NCBI GenBank assembly: GCA_029573725.1
Contig: JAKQDQ010000178.1
Span: 401,174 to 465,173, forward strand
Direction: 5' to 3'
Length of the DNA: 64,000 nt
Source: Verrucomicrobiota bacterium
GTDB taxonomy: Bacteria; Verrucomicrobiota; Verrucomicrobiia; Limisphaerales; JADLHS01
Both the position numbers and the translations under genes were made by a program. Below, in pieces: positions 9,925-20,200 of the stretch; position 1 is the first letter of the stretch, and each line of letters begins with the position of its first letter. Under the pieces are notes generated by a model that did no database searches, had not been told where the DNA came from, and saw nothing but the letters and a program-made list of their open reading frames with translations.

Positions 9925-10560
9925 TTACGTGCAAATCGCCCCGGCGGTGCCGACCAGTTTTGCGCAGCAGCGCTGGAAGACCTCGCGGCAGTCGGCCTCC
10001 CGCAATTGCAGATCCCGCGCTGCTGCATGAATGAAGCCGCGGGTGGTTTGGTGCGCGTAACCGAGCAGCCCCTGGCGCAAGGGCAGCGAATAAAGCACCA
10101 GCGTCATGCCATACACCAGCGTGTGCCAGCCGTGCGCCTGCCGGTTCTCCACCGCGGCCAGATACCGTTGCACCACGCGTTCGTCGCGCAGGGGCCGGAG
10201 TTTTTCCAGCTGCGCCCGGCCCACCCGCCGGCTCGCTGCGGCAAAATTCCGCCAGACCGGCCGGCCCGCCAGCGTCTGATCGTAGGCGATCAGTTCTCGC
10301 AACTCGTTCCTGCAGATGTGCTGGTAGGCCCGGCGAATGGCCGGCAGTTCGTGGGGGAACAAAATATCCTCCAGATAGACCCGCAGAAATTTTTGCAATG
10401 CACCAAGGCTGGTCACCGGTTGCGCCACCAGTGCCTGGGCCAGGCAGTGCAACGCCACCAAACCATCCGCCGAGCCAAGTTGGGCGACCAGCGGATGCGC
10501 GTCCCCCAGCCATTCGGCTGGATCGTACGCCAGTTGTGGTTGCGGGTCCACGCTCATCAC
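9925..10560 (-). CDS. UreF-like helical protein (urease accessory-like orphan)
   Basis: 211 residues, all-helical, no signal peptide. The pattern resembles UreF, the GTPase-activating/scaffold partner in urease nickel insertion: a helix with DILFPHELPAIRRAY, a basic helix with SRRVGRAQLEKLRPL, a His/Gly-containing helix (AHGWHTLVYGMTLVLYSLPL) and a C-terminal segment where UreF has its conserved VRL-x-Q stretch. The match is by pattern only, and the usual UreF N-terminus (PxGxFSxSxGLE) is not evident. No ureABC, ureD, ureE or ureG lies in the window, so a urease role is unproven. Its stop is 132 bp upstream of the DUF885 start on the same strand, so the two may be co-transcribed. Confidence 0.55.
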   Translation of the reverse strand: MMSVDPQPQLAYDPAEWLGDAHPLVAQLGSADGLVALHCLAQALVAQPVTSLGALQKFLRVYLEDILFPHELPAIRRAYQHICRNELRELIAYDQTLAGRPVWRNFAAASRRVGRAQLEKLRPLRDERVVQRYLAAVENRQAHGWHTLVYGMTLVLYSLPLRQGLLGYAHQTTRGFIHAAARDLQLREADCREVFQRCCAKLVGTAGAICT

Positions 10561-10786
10561 CTTAGCCAGTTACATGCCTGCAGGCTGGCCTTGAACAAAA
10601 TTGTTGCTCTGTCCAACGCGGAATGGCGAGAGGTAAAATTTCCGCGGCCCCAGTTTTCTGTCTTGACGCGGGAGCCGCGGTATTGCGGGTGTGCCGGACG
10701 CGCCTGCAGGCCCCGGCGGCGCCGGATCGCGGGGAATTGAAATTTGTACTCGCCCCGGGTGCCGGCCTTGGTTACTTCAAGCATGC

Positions 10787-12082
10787 ATGACCGGTCCCGC
10801 TGCCCCGCCAGGCGGCGCCCCCACCCGGGCGCGATATTGGGTGGTGGCGTTCGCCGTGTCATTGGCCGTCATTCAATACATTGACCGGATCTGTATTGCG
10901 CAAGCGGCGCCGCTGATCGCGCGGGATTTGCATCTGGACCCGCGCCAGATGGGATGGGTGTTTGGCGCCTTTACCCTGGCGTATGCGCTGTTCGAGATCC
11001 CCACCGGCTACCTCGGGGACCGGCTTGGCCCGCGGCGCATTTTATTGCGCATCGTGTTGTGGTGGTCGTTCTTCACGGCGGCCACCGGCTGGATGCGTCA
11101 GCTTTGGTCGCTGGTGGTGGTGCGGTTTCTTTTTGGGGCGGGCGAGGCCGGCTGTTTTCCCAATTTGACCAAGGCGTTCAACCGGTGGCTGCCGGTTGCG
11201 GAACGTCCGCGGGCGCAGGGCATCATGTGGATGAGCGCGCGCCTTGGCGGGGCCTTCACCCCCTTGCTGGTGGCGGCGAGTCTGGCCTTTGTTTCCTGGC
11301 GCACCGCGTTTGTGCTCTTTGGTTTGCTCGGGGTCCTCTGGGCCGTCGTTTTCGCGTGGTGGTATCGGGATGAACCGCGGACGCATCCCGCAGTGAACGC
11401 TGCGGAAGCAGCCCTGTTGCCCCGGGAGGAGACCGCCGGGGCGCGCTTCAAAATGCCCTGGCGCACCCTGTTTTCATCGCGCACAGTCTGGTGTTTGTGC
11501 GGGCAGTATTTTGCCTGCAGCTACTGTTTCTATTTTTTCATCACATGGTTTCCCACTTACCTGCTGGAGCAACAGGGCTTTGACATGAAGCAAGGCGCGT
11601 TGCTGGCGGGCACGCCGCTGCTCGTGGGGGCGTTTGGTTCGTTATTCGCAGGCTGGTTGCTGCCGGCGCTGGAGTCCCGGCTCGGGGGGGCCGGCCGGGC
11701 GCGGCGCTGGTTTGGCGCGGCGGCGGCGGGCGGCGCGGCGCTGTTGCTGGTGACCGCCGCGCAACTCACGCCGCCGTATCTTGCCGTGACCGCGATCGCC
11801 CTGGTGGCCTTTTGCAACGACGCCCAGATGCCCGGGGCATGGACGGCATGCATGGATGTGGGGGGGCCGGCGGTCGCCACGCTGTCGGGCACGATGAACA
11901 TGATGGGCAACCTGGGTGGTTTTCTCTCCTCCATTGCGTGCGGTTACCTGGTGCAATGGACGGGGAGCTGGAATCTGGTGTTTTACGCGGCCGCCGTCAT
12001 GTACGGCGGCGGCTTGGCCTGCTGGCTGGCCATGGACCCGGTCACACCGCTGGCGCAACAATCACGTCTGCGTCCTCCGTGA
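10787..12082 (+). CDS. MFS transporter, anion:cation symporter (ACS) type
   Basis: 431 residues with about 12 hydrophobic helices. The loop 2-3 major-facilitator signature reads GDRLGPRRI. The first helix region (AVSLAVIQYIDRICIAQAAP) and the helix 4-5 region (FLFGAGEAGCFPNLTKAFNRW) match the ACS family, which takes up hexuronates, galactonate, phthalate and similar organic anions by proton symport. The substrate cannot be told from sequence. The start at 10787 is an ATG just before a short cytoplasmic segment; the frame extends further upstream but into non-coding-looking sequence. The stop is convergent with purC across a hairpin. Confidence 0.92.
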   Translation: MTGPAAPPGGAPTRARYWVVAFAVSLAVIQYIDRICIAQAAPLIARDLHLDPRQMGWVFGAFTLAYALFEIPTGYLGDRLGPRRILLRIVLWWSFFTAATGWMRQLWSLVVVRFLFGAGEAGCFPNLTKAFNRWLPVAERPRAQGIMWMSARLGGAFTPLLVAASLAFVSWRTAFVLFGLLGVLWAVVFAWWYRDEPRTHPAVNAAEAALLPREETAGARFKMPWRTLFSSRTVWCLCGQYFACSYCFYFFITWFPTYLLEQQGFDMKQGALLAGTPLLVGAFGSLFAGWLLPALESRLGGAGRARRWFGAAAAGGAALLLVTAAQLTPPYLAVTAIALVAFCNDAQMPGAWTACMDVGGPAVATLSGTMNMMGNLGGFLSSIACGYLVQWTGSWNLVFYAAAVMYGGGLACWLAMDPVTPLAQQSRLRPP

Positions 12083-12090
12083 GCGTGTTC

Positions 12091-12114
12091 CGCGCCCCGG
12101 TGGCGGCGGGCGCG
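12091..12114. terminator. Possible bidirectional terminator hairpin
   Basis: Perfect 7-bp inverted repeat CGCGCCC/GGGCGCG with a 10-nt loop, in the 36-bp gap between two convergent stop codons (MFS transporter and purC). There is no T-tract, so function as an intrinsic terminator is only a position-based inference. Confidence 0.35.
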
Positions 12115-12118
12115 TGGT

Positions 12119-13024
12119 TCACAATTTTTTGCCGGTCAGGCGTTCGTAGGCTTCCAGGTACTTGGCACGCGTCCGGGCCACCACCTCGTCCGGCAACGCG
12201 GGAGCGGGTGGCGTTTTGTTCCACGCCAGCGTTTCCAGGTAATCGCGCACGAATTGCTTGTCGAAGCTGGGCTGGCTTTTGCCGGGCGCGTATTCGCTCG
12301 CCGGCCAAAACCGCGAAGAATCCGGCGTCAACACTTCATCAATCAGCAGCAGTTGCCCGTCAAACAGCCCGAATTCGAATTTCGTGTCGGCAATGATGAT
12401 GCCCCGCTGGCGCGCGAAATCGCGGGCGAACGCATAAATTTTCAAGCTCAGGTCCCGCACCTGGCGCGCGTGGTCCGCGCCCAGGATCGCGGCGGCGGCG
12501 GCGAATGAAATGTTCTCGTCGTGGCCCGTGGCGGCCTTGGTGGAAGGCGTAAAAATCGGTTCCGGCAACGCGGCGGATTCCGCCAAACCCGCGGGCAGCG
12601 CCAGTCCGCAAACGGTTTGAGATTTTTGATATTCTTTCCAGCCGGAGCCGGCCAGATAGCCGCGGACGATGCACTCGACCGCCAGGGGGCGGGCCTTCTT
12701 GACGACCATCGCCCGCTTGGCCAGCGCTGTCCTGGTGGTGGCGGGCAGCGCCGCCAGCGCCGGAAAATCGCAGACGGCATCCGCTTTCACCATGCGGTGA
12801 TTCGGCACCAGCGACTCCGTTTGATCGAACCAGAAATGCGACAGCTGGGTGAGCACCTCGCCCTTCTGCGGAATGCCGTTGGGCATCACGCAATCAAACG
12901 CCGAGATGCGGTCGCTGGCCACAAAGAGCAAGGCGTCGCCCAGATCGAAAATTTCCCGCACCTTGCCGCTCCGGATCTTCTGAATGCCGGGAAGATCGAG
13001 GTTCAACAGAATCGAATCAGCCAT
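12119..13024 (-). CDS. purC: Phosphoribosylaminoimidazole-succinocarboxamide synthase (SAICAR synthetase)
   Basis: 301 residues, the longer (yeast Ade1-like) form of PurC found in many bacteria. It joins aspartate to CAIR with ATP in purine synthesis. Signatures: GKVREIFDLGDALLFVASDR at the N-terminus, ECIVRGYLAGSGWKEYQ, GHDENISF and the catalytic-region GIIIADTKFEFG with LIDEVLTPDSSRFW. The ATG at 13024 is chosen because the family begins within ~15 residues of the GKVRE motif; the frame is open further upstream without conserved sequence. It is divergent from polX. Confidence 0.96.
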   Translation of the reverse strand: MADSILLNLDLPGIQKIRSGKVREIFDLGDALLFVASDRISAFDCVMPNGIPQKGEVLTQLSHFWFDQTESLVPNHRMVKADAVCDFPALAALPATTRTALAKRAMVVKKARPLAVECIVRGYLAGSGWKEYQKSQTVCGLALPAGLAESAALPEPIFTPSTKAATGHDENISFAAAAAILGADHARQVRDLSLKIYAFARDFARQRGIIIADTKFEFGLFDGQLLLIDEVLTPDSSRFWPASEYAPGKSQPSFDKQFVRDYLETLAWNKTPPAPALPDEVVARTRAKYLEAYERLTGKKL

Positions 13025-13205
13025 AAAAAACCATGATGGCGGTTCCGCCACCGGCTTCAATCTCAAAGCACGGGCAGCCGGGCCCGCCCACCCGCCGGTC
13101 CGCGGCCCTGCCCCGCGCATTGGCCAGCGGCACAGCTGCCGCGCGCGCCTCGAGGCCGTCCCTTTGTCACTTGGCCCGCAGGCGGGTTTGCGTTACAACC
13201 AGCGC

Positions 13206-14966
13206 ATGGACAAAGAGCGCGTGGCGGAGATCCTTCTGGAAATCGGCACCTTGCTGGAACTCAAGGGTGAGAACCCGTTCAAGACCCGCGCCTACCAGAA
13301 TGGCGCGCGCATCATCGGAAGCCTGAACGAGCCGCTGCCCCGGCTGATCGCCGAGGGTCGCCTCGGGGAACTCAAAGGCATTGGGGCGGCGTTGCAACAA
13401 AAGATCACCGAACTCGTCACAACCGGCCGCCTGAAGTATTACGAGGAACTGAAAGCCTCCGTGCCGTCGGGGCTGGTGGCGCTGCTGGACATTCCAGGGC
13501 TGGGCCCCAAAAAAATCATCGTGCTCAACCAAAAACTCGGGGTGGACTCGCTGGAAAAACTCGAGGCCGCCTGCCAGACGGGACGGGTGGCTCAACTGCC
13601 CGGCTTCGGCGCCAAGACCCAGGAGAATTTGCTCCAGGGCATTGCGTATCGCCGGCTCTACGCGCAGCGCACCCGCCTGGACGAGGCGTTGCAAGCCGCC
13701 GAACCGATCCTCGAAAGCCTGCGACAACATCCGGACGTGTTGCGCTGCAGCATCGCCGGCAGCCTGCGCCGCTGGCGCGAAACCATCGGCGACGTGGACT
13801 TTCTGGCTTCCTCGCGCCAGCCGGTCCGGGTCATTGAACATTTTGTCGCGTTGCCGGGACACCGTAACGTCGTTGCCCGGGGTGACACCAAAGCCAGCGT
13901 CATTCTGGCGACCGGAATCCAGGCGGATTTGCGGGTGGTATCGGATGCGGAATATCCTTTTGCGCTGGCCTACTTCACCGGCAACAAGGAACACAACATT
14001 GTCATGCGGCAGCGGGCCATCGCCCGGGGCCTGCGCCTCAATGAATACGGATTGTTCCGGTCCAAGGAGGAAACGCGCGATCCCAAGCTTCGCCTGGCCT
14101 GCCAAACCGAGGCGGAGATTTTTGCCGCGCTGGATCTCGCCTACGTGCCGCCCGAACTGCGCGAAGACCACGGGGAATTCGAGGCCGCCGAGCGGGGTGC
14201 GTTGCCCCGGCTGCTCGAGTGGACCGATCTCAAGGGCGCCCTGCACAATCACACCACTTGGAGCGACGGCCACCATACGCTGGAGGAAACGGCTGCGCAC
14301 ATGGAGGAACTGGGCCTGCAGTACTGGGCGGTCACCGACCATTCGCGCGCCGCCTTTCAAGCCAACGGCCTCGAGCCCCAACGCCTGCGGAAACAAATCA
14401 AGGCCATTGCAGCATTGAATCAACGTCTGGCCGATGCGGGCCGGGAATTCCGCCTGCTCACCGGCAGCGAGGTGGACGTGCTGAAAGACAAATTGGATTT
14501 TGATGATCGGTTGCTCGCCGAGCTGGACGTCGTGGTCGCCAGCCTGCACGTGCCCGCCCGGGAGGAGGCTGAAAACACCAAACGGCTCATTCGCGCCGCG
14601 GAAAATCAATACGTGCACATCCTCGGCCACCTGACCGGCCGCCTGCTGCTCGAACGCGAGCCTTACCCCGTCAATCAGGAAGCGGTGATTGACGCCTGCG
14701 CCGAAACCGGCACCTGGATCGAACTCAACTGCAATCCCTGGCGGCTGGATCTGGATTGGCGCAAATGGTTTTATGCCCGGAGCAAAGGGGTGAAGTGCGT
14801 CATCAATCCTGACGCGCACCGGAATGGGGATGCCGGTTATTTGCGGCTCGGCGCCGGCGTGGCCCGCAAGGGCTGGCTCACCCGGGCGGAGGTGATCAAT
14901 ACGCTGCCGCTGGCTAAATTACGTCAGGCGCTGCGCAAAAAGCGGGACCGGGCCGCCCGCGGCTGA
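13206..14966 (+). CDS. polX: Family X DNA polymerase with PHP exonuclease domain
   Basis: 586 residues in the classic bacterial PolX layout: an N-terminal helix-hairpin-helix region, a polymerase-beta catalytic core with IAGSLRRWRETIGDVDFLAS (GSxRR and the two metal Asp in GDVD; the third Asp in QADLRVV), then a C-terminal PHP domain beginning LHNHTTWSDGHHTLEE and containing WAVTDHS and INPDAHRN. It fills short gaps in base excision repair, and the PHP part gives Mn-dependent 3'-5' exonuclease/AP activity. The start ATG at 13206 gives the conserved first helix (ERVAEILLEIGTLLELKGEN). It is a stand-alone gene. Confidence 0.96.
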   Translation: MDKERVAEILLEIGTLLELKGENPFKTRAYQNGARIIGSLNEPLPRLIAEGRLGELKGIGAALQQKITELVTTGRLKYYEELKASVPSGLVALLDIPGLGPKKIIVLNQKLGVDSLEKLEAACQTGRVAQLPGFGAKTQENLLQGIAYRRLYAQRTRLDEALQAAEPILESLRQHPDVLRCSIAGSLRRWRETIGDVDFLASSRQPVRVIEHFVALPGHRNVVARGDTKASVILATGIQADLRVVSDAEYPFALAYFTGNKEHNIVMRQRAIARGLRLNEYGLFRSKEETRDPKLRLACQTEAEIFAALDLAYVPPELREDHGEFEAAERGALPRLLEWTDLKGALHNHTTWSDGHHTLEETAAHMEELGLQYWAVTDHSRAAFQANGLEPQRLRKQIKAIAALNQRLADAGREFRLLTGSEVDVLKDKLDFDDRLLAELDVVVASLHVPAREEAENTKRLIRAAENQYVHILGHLTGRLLLEREPYPVNQEAVIDACAETGTWIELNCNPWRLDLDWRKWFYARSKGVKCVINPDAHRNGDAGYLRLGAGVARKGWLTRAEVINTLPLAKLRQALRKKRDRAARG

Positions 14967-15073
14967 GCCGGGCCGGGCCGCGTCCGAACCCGCGCAGGCC
15001 CGGTGCCGGGGCGCCCGGATCGCCGCGTTGGTCCGGGCTTTACGCAGTGGAGGAGACGTTTACACTCGGGGGC

Positions 15074-16339
15074 ATGAAACAAGCGCCATCCCCCTGCACT
15101 GCTGCGGGCGGTCCCGGGAATGTCTCCCCGGGATTTCCGCCGCTGAACCGACGTTCCTTCCTGCACACGGTGAGCTGGGGCGCGGCCGCGCTCGGACTGT
15201 CTCCCGCCGTCATCGCCGGCGCGCAAACCACGAATCCGCCCATCGCTGGATTTGAAGCGGCCCCGGCCACCGCGGAAACACATGCCGGCTGGCAGCCGAT
15301 CTCCGAGCGGAAACTGCGGGTCGGGCTGGTGGGGTATGGCGTCTGCAAATTCGCCGCGGCGTTCGGGTTTCAAAATCATCCCAACGTCGAGATTGTCGCG
15401 GTGAGCGACCTGGTCCCCGCGCGTTGTGCGGAACTGGCGTCCGTGGTGAAGTGCAGCACCACCTATCCCTCGTTGGAGGAACTGGTGCGGGATGATCGGA
15501 TCGAGGCGGTGTTTGTGGCGACCGACGCCCCGAGCCATGCCAGGCATTGCATCGAAGTGCTCAAGCATGGCAAGCACGTGGGCACGGCGGTGCCGGCGGT
15601 GTTCGGCTCGCTGGAAGATGCCGATCGCTTGTTCCACACCGTCAAGCAGAGCGGGTTGAAGTACATGATGTTCGAGACTTCCTGTTTTCACGACGATCTG
15701 TATGCGATGCGGCAGCTGTACCAGGCCGGCCAGCTCGGACGGATCGTTTATGCCGAGGGCGAGTATTTTCATTACATGGAGCAGCCCATTGATTCCTACA
15801 AAGGCTGGCGCATCGGTCTGCCGCCACAATGGTATCCCACCCACTCCAATGCGTATTACGTGGGAGTCACGGCGGGCAGCTTTACGGAAGTGTCTTGCAT
15901 GGGCATTCCAAGCCACCTCCCGCACTTGCAACCGATGAACAATACGTACCACAACCCCTTCGGCACCGAGATCGCCCTGTTTCGCACCAATGAAGGGGGC
16001 ATGGCGCGCATGGGGGTCAGCTGGGATACACCCACCAACGAAGGTGAGATGGGGCGCATCCGCGGCGACAAGGGCTCGGTCTATTTCAATACTTATCGCG
16101 GTCTCGAAACCTTGAAGACCAACTTGAAACGTCCGCCCCTGCCCCCGGGCGTGGCCGCGGGCGGACACGGAGGGTCGCACGGATATTTAATGAACGAGTT
16201 CGTCACCGCCATCCTGCAAGATCGGCAGCCGCTGGTTCACGTCGCGATGGCGTTGAACATGACGGTCTCCGGCATTGTGGCGCATCAATCCGCCTTGAAG
16301 GACGGGGAGTTGCTGCGGATCCCGCAGTATCAGCTGTAA
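15074..16339 (+). CDS. Tat-exported Gfo/Idh/MocA family oxidoreductase
   Basis: 421 residues. The N-terminus has a twin-arginine signal (NRRSFLHTVSWGAAALGL), so the folded protein is probably exported with its cofactor bound. A Rossmann fold follows (LRVGLVGYGVCKFAAAFGFQ), with VATDAPSHARHC and the C-terminal Gfo/Idh beta-sheet domain containing YHNPFGTEIALFRTNEGG. Family members oxidise or reduce sugars and inositols with NAD(P); exported members are numerous in Planctomycetes and Verrucomicrobia. The typical EKP motif is replaced here (AVPAVFG), which raises doubt about standard catalysis. I chose the ATG at 15074, preceded by a G-run that can act as ribosome site; a GTG at 15047 is the alternative. 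Confidence 0.9.
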   Translation: MKQAPSPCTAAGGPGNVSPGFPPLNRRSFLHTVSWGAAALGLSPAVIAGAQTTNPPIAGFEAAPATAETHAGWQPISERKLRVGLVGYGVCKFAAAFGFQNHPNVEIVAVSDLVPARCAELASVVKCSTTYPSLEELVRDDRIEAVFVATDAPSHARHCIEVLKHGKHVGTAVPAVFGSLEDADRLFHTVKQSGLKYMMFETSCFHDDLYAMRQLYQAGQLGRIVYAEGEYFHYMEQPIDSYKGWRIGLPPQWYPTHSNAYYVGVTAGSFTEVSCMGIPSHLPHLQPMNNTYHNPFGTEIALFRTNEGGMARMGVSWDTPTNEGEMGRIRGDKGSVYFNTYRGLETLKTNLKRPPLPPGVAAGGHGGSHGYLMNEFVTAILQDRQPLVHVAMALNMTVSGIVAHQSALKDGELLRIPQYQL

Positions 16340-16640
16340 GGAAACCGCCGGCCCACGTCCAGTCCGGCACATCACTTCACCTTCAAACTCCACCCTCACT
16401 GGCCATCGGGATAAGCTCCTGATTGAGCCACCTCCAGCGAAGGCCACGCGAAGTGCTGCCCCAAACGGGGCCGGATCTGTCCCGCGCACCCGACACACCG
16501 ACATCCCTGTAAAGGAAGGTTCATTCATGGCGTGAATTCCGGCTCAATGAACTAAATTGTTATTATTTTAAACTTTTTTGTTGCGTTTTGAACAATGCGC
16601 CAGTAATTATGTGGACGGTTAGTTCGTAAGTTATAGATAA
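16340..16640. other. Gene-free stretch upstream of the nitrogen block
   Basis: No coding pattern seen. The first ~200 bp are GC-rich; the last ~90 bp (from about 16545) switch to strongly AT-rich sequence, unusual for this window, and run up to the Lrp-type regulator. This is the likely promoter region for the regulator-gltB-gltD run. I found no convincing -35/-10 pair and no GG-N10-GC sigma-54 element here. Confidence 0.4.
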
Positions 16641-17246
16641 ATGAACAATATCGAAATAGGTGAACGTGAAAAACGGTTGCTTGATGAGCAAGAGCGGCTG
16701 ATCGTGCGCGCCCTGATTCGCGATCCGCGACTCAGTGACAATCAGATTGGGAAGTTAACAGGGGTGCCGACACCGACCGTGCGGCGCAAGCGCAAGAAGC
16801 TCGAGGACGAGGGTTTGCTCAGTTACTACTGTGCGCTGGACATGCAGGAGCGCGGCACCGGCCATTTTAGCGCGCGGCATCTCTACGTGATCAAGTTCCG
16901 GATCGGCATCACGGTCACGCAGATCGTGGAGGAGATCAAACACGAGCCAAACATCCGCACGATTTTTACCGACTTGATCTATGAGTCGCACATTGCGGAA
17001 ACGGAAGGTCGTGTGGCCTTGATCATGATCGTCGAGGGCAAGCATGCGACGGACATTGTCGAGAACATGCACGCGACCATCATCCCGTCGTTGCGCAAGA
17101 ATCACGGCCCGGATTCCATCGAAGAAGTTTCCTCCATCCGCCTGCTCGCGCCCATCCGCATCTTCCACAACTACGTGCCGCTGGTGAACATGCACGGCGG
17201 GGTGCTGCGGGCCGACTGGCCAAAAGACGCGGTTTTCGTAGGTTAA
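16641..17246 (+). CDS. Lrp/AsnC-family transcriptional regulator
   Basis: 201 residues. An N-terminal winged helix-turn-helix ([20 protein letters not shown], then [20 protein letters not shown]) matches Lrp/AsnC DNA-binding domains. The C-terminal half can form the RAM/ACT-like effector and oligomerisation domain, though it is longer and more divergent than in Lrp (usual total ~150-165 residues). Lrp-family proteins sense amino acids, and Lrp in enterics activates gltBD. Here the gene ends 5 bp before gltB on the same strand, so it is almost certainly its co-transcribed regulator. Which amino acid it binds is unknown. Confidence 0.85.
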   Translation: MNNIEIGEREKRLLDEQERLIVRALIRDPRLSDNQIGKLTGVPTPTVRRKRKKLEDEGLLSYYCALDMQERGTGHFSARHLYVIKFRIGITVTQIVEEIKHEPNIRTIFTDLIYESHIAETEGRVALIMIVEGKHATDIVENMHATIIPSLRKNHGPDSIEEVSSIRLLAPIRIFHNYVPLVNMHGGVLRADWPKDAVFVG

Positions 17247-17251
17247 ATGTT

Positions 17252-20200
17252 ATGACACCTCCTGGTTTTCCCTCCCGGCAAGGCTTGTACGATCCCGCCC
17301 ACGAACATGACGCCTGCGGGGTGGGGTTTGTGGCGGACATTCGGGGTCGCAAGTCGCACACGATCCTGCGGCAGGCCCTGCAGGTCTTGAATAATTTGCA
17401 GCATCGGGGCGCCAGTGGCAGCGAAATCAACACCGGCGATGGCGCCGGGATTCTGCTGCAAACGCCGCACGAGTTTTTGGTGGCCGCCTGTCGGCGGGAA
17501 CAGATCTCCCTGCCCGGCCCGCGGGAATACGGCGTCGGCATGGTTTTCTTGCCGCGGAATCGGGCGGATCGTTACAAGTGTGAGAAGCTGTTTGAGGAAA
17601 TCGTGGATGCCGAAGGGCAGACCGTGCTGGGGTGGCGGCCCGTGCCGACCTGCAACACGGGATTGGGGGATTGGGCGCGGCAGAACGAGCCGATCATCCG
17701 GCAGGTTTTTATTGGCCGCGCCCCGGGCCTGGCCGACGATCTGGCGTTTGAGCGCAAGCTCTATATCATCCGCAAACTCGCAGAAAAGGGCATTCGATAC
17801 TCCGGCATCAAAGGATGCGAACAGTTCTATATTCCCAGCCTGTCGTACAAAACCCTCATCTACAAGGGCATGCTGTTGCCCAGTCAACTCGAGGCGTATT
17901 TTCCCGATCTCAGCGATCCGGCGCTGGAAACCGCGCTGGCCCTGGTGCATTCACGCTTTTCGACCAACACCTTCCCCAGCTGGGAGCGCGCGCACCCGTA
18001 CCGGTATGTGGCGCACAACGGCGAGATCAATACTTTGCGCGGCAATGTCAACTGGATGCTGGCGCGTCAGGCAACACTGGTATCCGAGGTCTTTGGTGCG
18101 GACCTGAAAAAACTGTTTCCGATCATCAACGAGGATGGCTCCGACTCCGCCATGTTTGACAACGTGCTGGAGTTTCTGGTGCTGGCGGGCCGGTCGCTGC
18201 CGCAGGCGATGATGATGATGGTTCCGGAGCCCTGGTCCGGCCACGAAGGCATGAGTGATGCAAAGAAGGCATTTTATGCGTATCACGCCTGTTTGATGGA
18301 ACCCTGGGATGGGCCGGCCAGCATGGTGTTCACCGACGGCATCCAGATCGGCGCCACGCTTGATCGGAATGGCCTGCGTCCGTCGCGGTACTACATCACC
18401 AAGGATCATCTGGTGGTGCTGGCCAGCGAAGTGGGTGTGCTGGATGTGCCGGCGGAGCGGGTGCTGCACAAGGGCCGGCTGCAGCCCGGTCACATGTTTC
18501 TGCTGGACACCGCCCAGGGCCGGGTGATTGCCGATGCGGAGATCAAGGCGACGATCGCCGCGGAACAGCCCTACCGGCTGTGGCTGAACACGCACCAGAT
18601 CACGCTCGCAGCCCTGCCGGAGCGGGCGGTGCCGCCCTCCGACCCCGCAACCCTGTTGCCGCGGCAGCGGGCATTTGGTTATACATTCGAGGACTTGCGG
18701 CTGATTCTGGCACCCATGGCGCGGGACGGCGCGCAACCCATCGGTTCCATGGGCACCGACACGCCCCTGGCAGTGCTCTCCAACCAGCCCCAGTTGCTTT
18801 ACAACTACTTCAAGCAACTGTTCGCCCAGGTCACCAATCCGCCGATTGATGCCATTCGGGAGGAGATTGTCACCAGCACCGAGACCGTGCTTGGGGCCAG
18901 CGGCAACCTGCTCCAGTGCGTGCCGGAAAATTGCGCCAACATCAAGATCCCGGGCCCGATTTTGTCGAACGAGGATTTTGCCAGGCTGCAGCACTGTGCG
19001 TTGCCGAACTTCAAGCCGGTCACGCTGCCGATATTGTTTCCGGCGGCGGCTGGCGCGCGGGGGTTGGAGCGCGCCGTGGACCAGCTCTGCCAGCAAGTCA
19101 CCCAGGCGATTCGCGCGGGGCGGACGTTCATCATTTTGTCGGATCGCGGCGTCAATGCGGAGCAGGCGGCGATTCCGGCGCTGCTGGCGGTGTCAGCGGT
19201 CAATCATCATCTGATCCGGACCGGCACGCGCACGCGCGCCAGCCTGCTGCTGGAATCCGGCGAGCCGCGCGAGGTGCATCACTTCGCCTTGCTGCTCGGT
19301 TACGGTGCCAGTGCCATCAACCCCTATCTGGCGTTTGAATCACTCGATGATCTGATCCGGCAGGGAATGTTGACCGACATTCAGCATCCGCAAGCGGTCC
19401 GGAACTACCTGAAGGCGGCCACGAAAGGCGTGGTGAAAACGATGGCCAAGATGGGCATCTCGACGATCCAATCGTACCGGGGCGCGCAGATTTTTGAGGC
19501 GATCGGGCTCAATTCGTGGGTCATTGACAAGTATTTCACCTGGACCGCTTCGCGCATCGAGGGCATCGGCATCGAGGAACTGGCGGAGGAAGTCTTGCGC
19601 CGGCATCGGCACGCGTTCCCCGGACGCCCCGGGCCGGACCCCACGCTGGACACCGGCGGCCAATACCAGTGGCGGCACGACGGTGAACATCACCTGTTCA
19701 ATCCGGAAACCGTCCAGAAGCTGCAACTGGCCGTGCGCACCGACAATTACCGGGTGTTCAAGGAGTATTCCACGGCCGTCAACGATCAATCGCGGCGCCT
19801 GTGCACCCTGCGCGGGTTGTTCCAGTTCAAGTATGCGCCGACACCCCTGCCGCTTGACGAGGTGGAATCGGTTGAGAGCCTCGTGCGGCGGTTCAAGACC
19901 GGGGCCATGAGCTACGGCTCGATCAGTCAGGAAGCTCATGAAGCGCTGGCCATCGCCATGAACCGGCTCGGCGGCAGGAGCAACACCGGCGAAGGCGGCG
20001 AGGACCCGGCCCGGTACGTCCGCGAACCCAACGGGGATTCGAAGAATTCCGCCATCAAGCAGGTGGCCAGCGGCCGGTTTGGCGTGACCAGTCTGTACCT
20101 CACGCAGGCCCGGGAATTGCAGATCAAGATGGCGCAGGGCGCCAAGCCGGGCGAGGGCGGCGAATTGCCGGGCACGAAGGTGTATCCGTGGATTGCCAAG

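Noticed and set aside
10663-10686. TTGACG and TATTGC as a promoter before the MFS gene
   Set aside because: Spacing is only 12 bp, too short for a sigma-70-type promoter.
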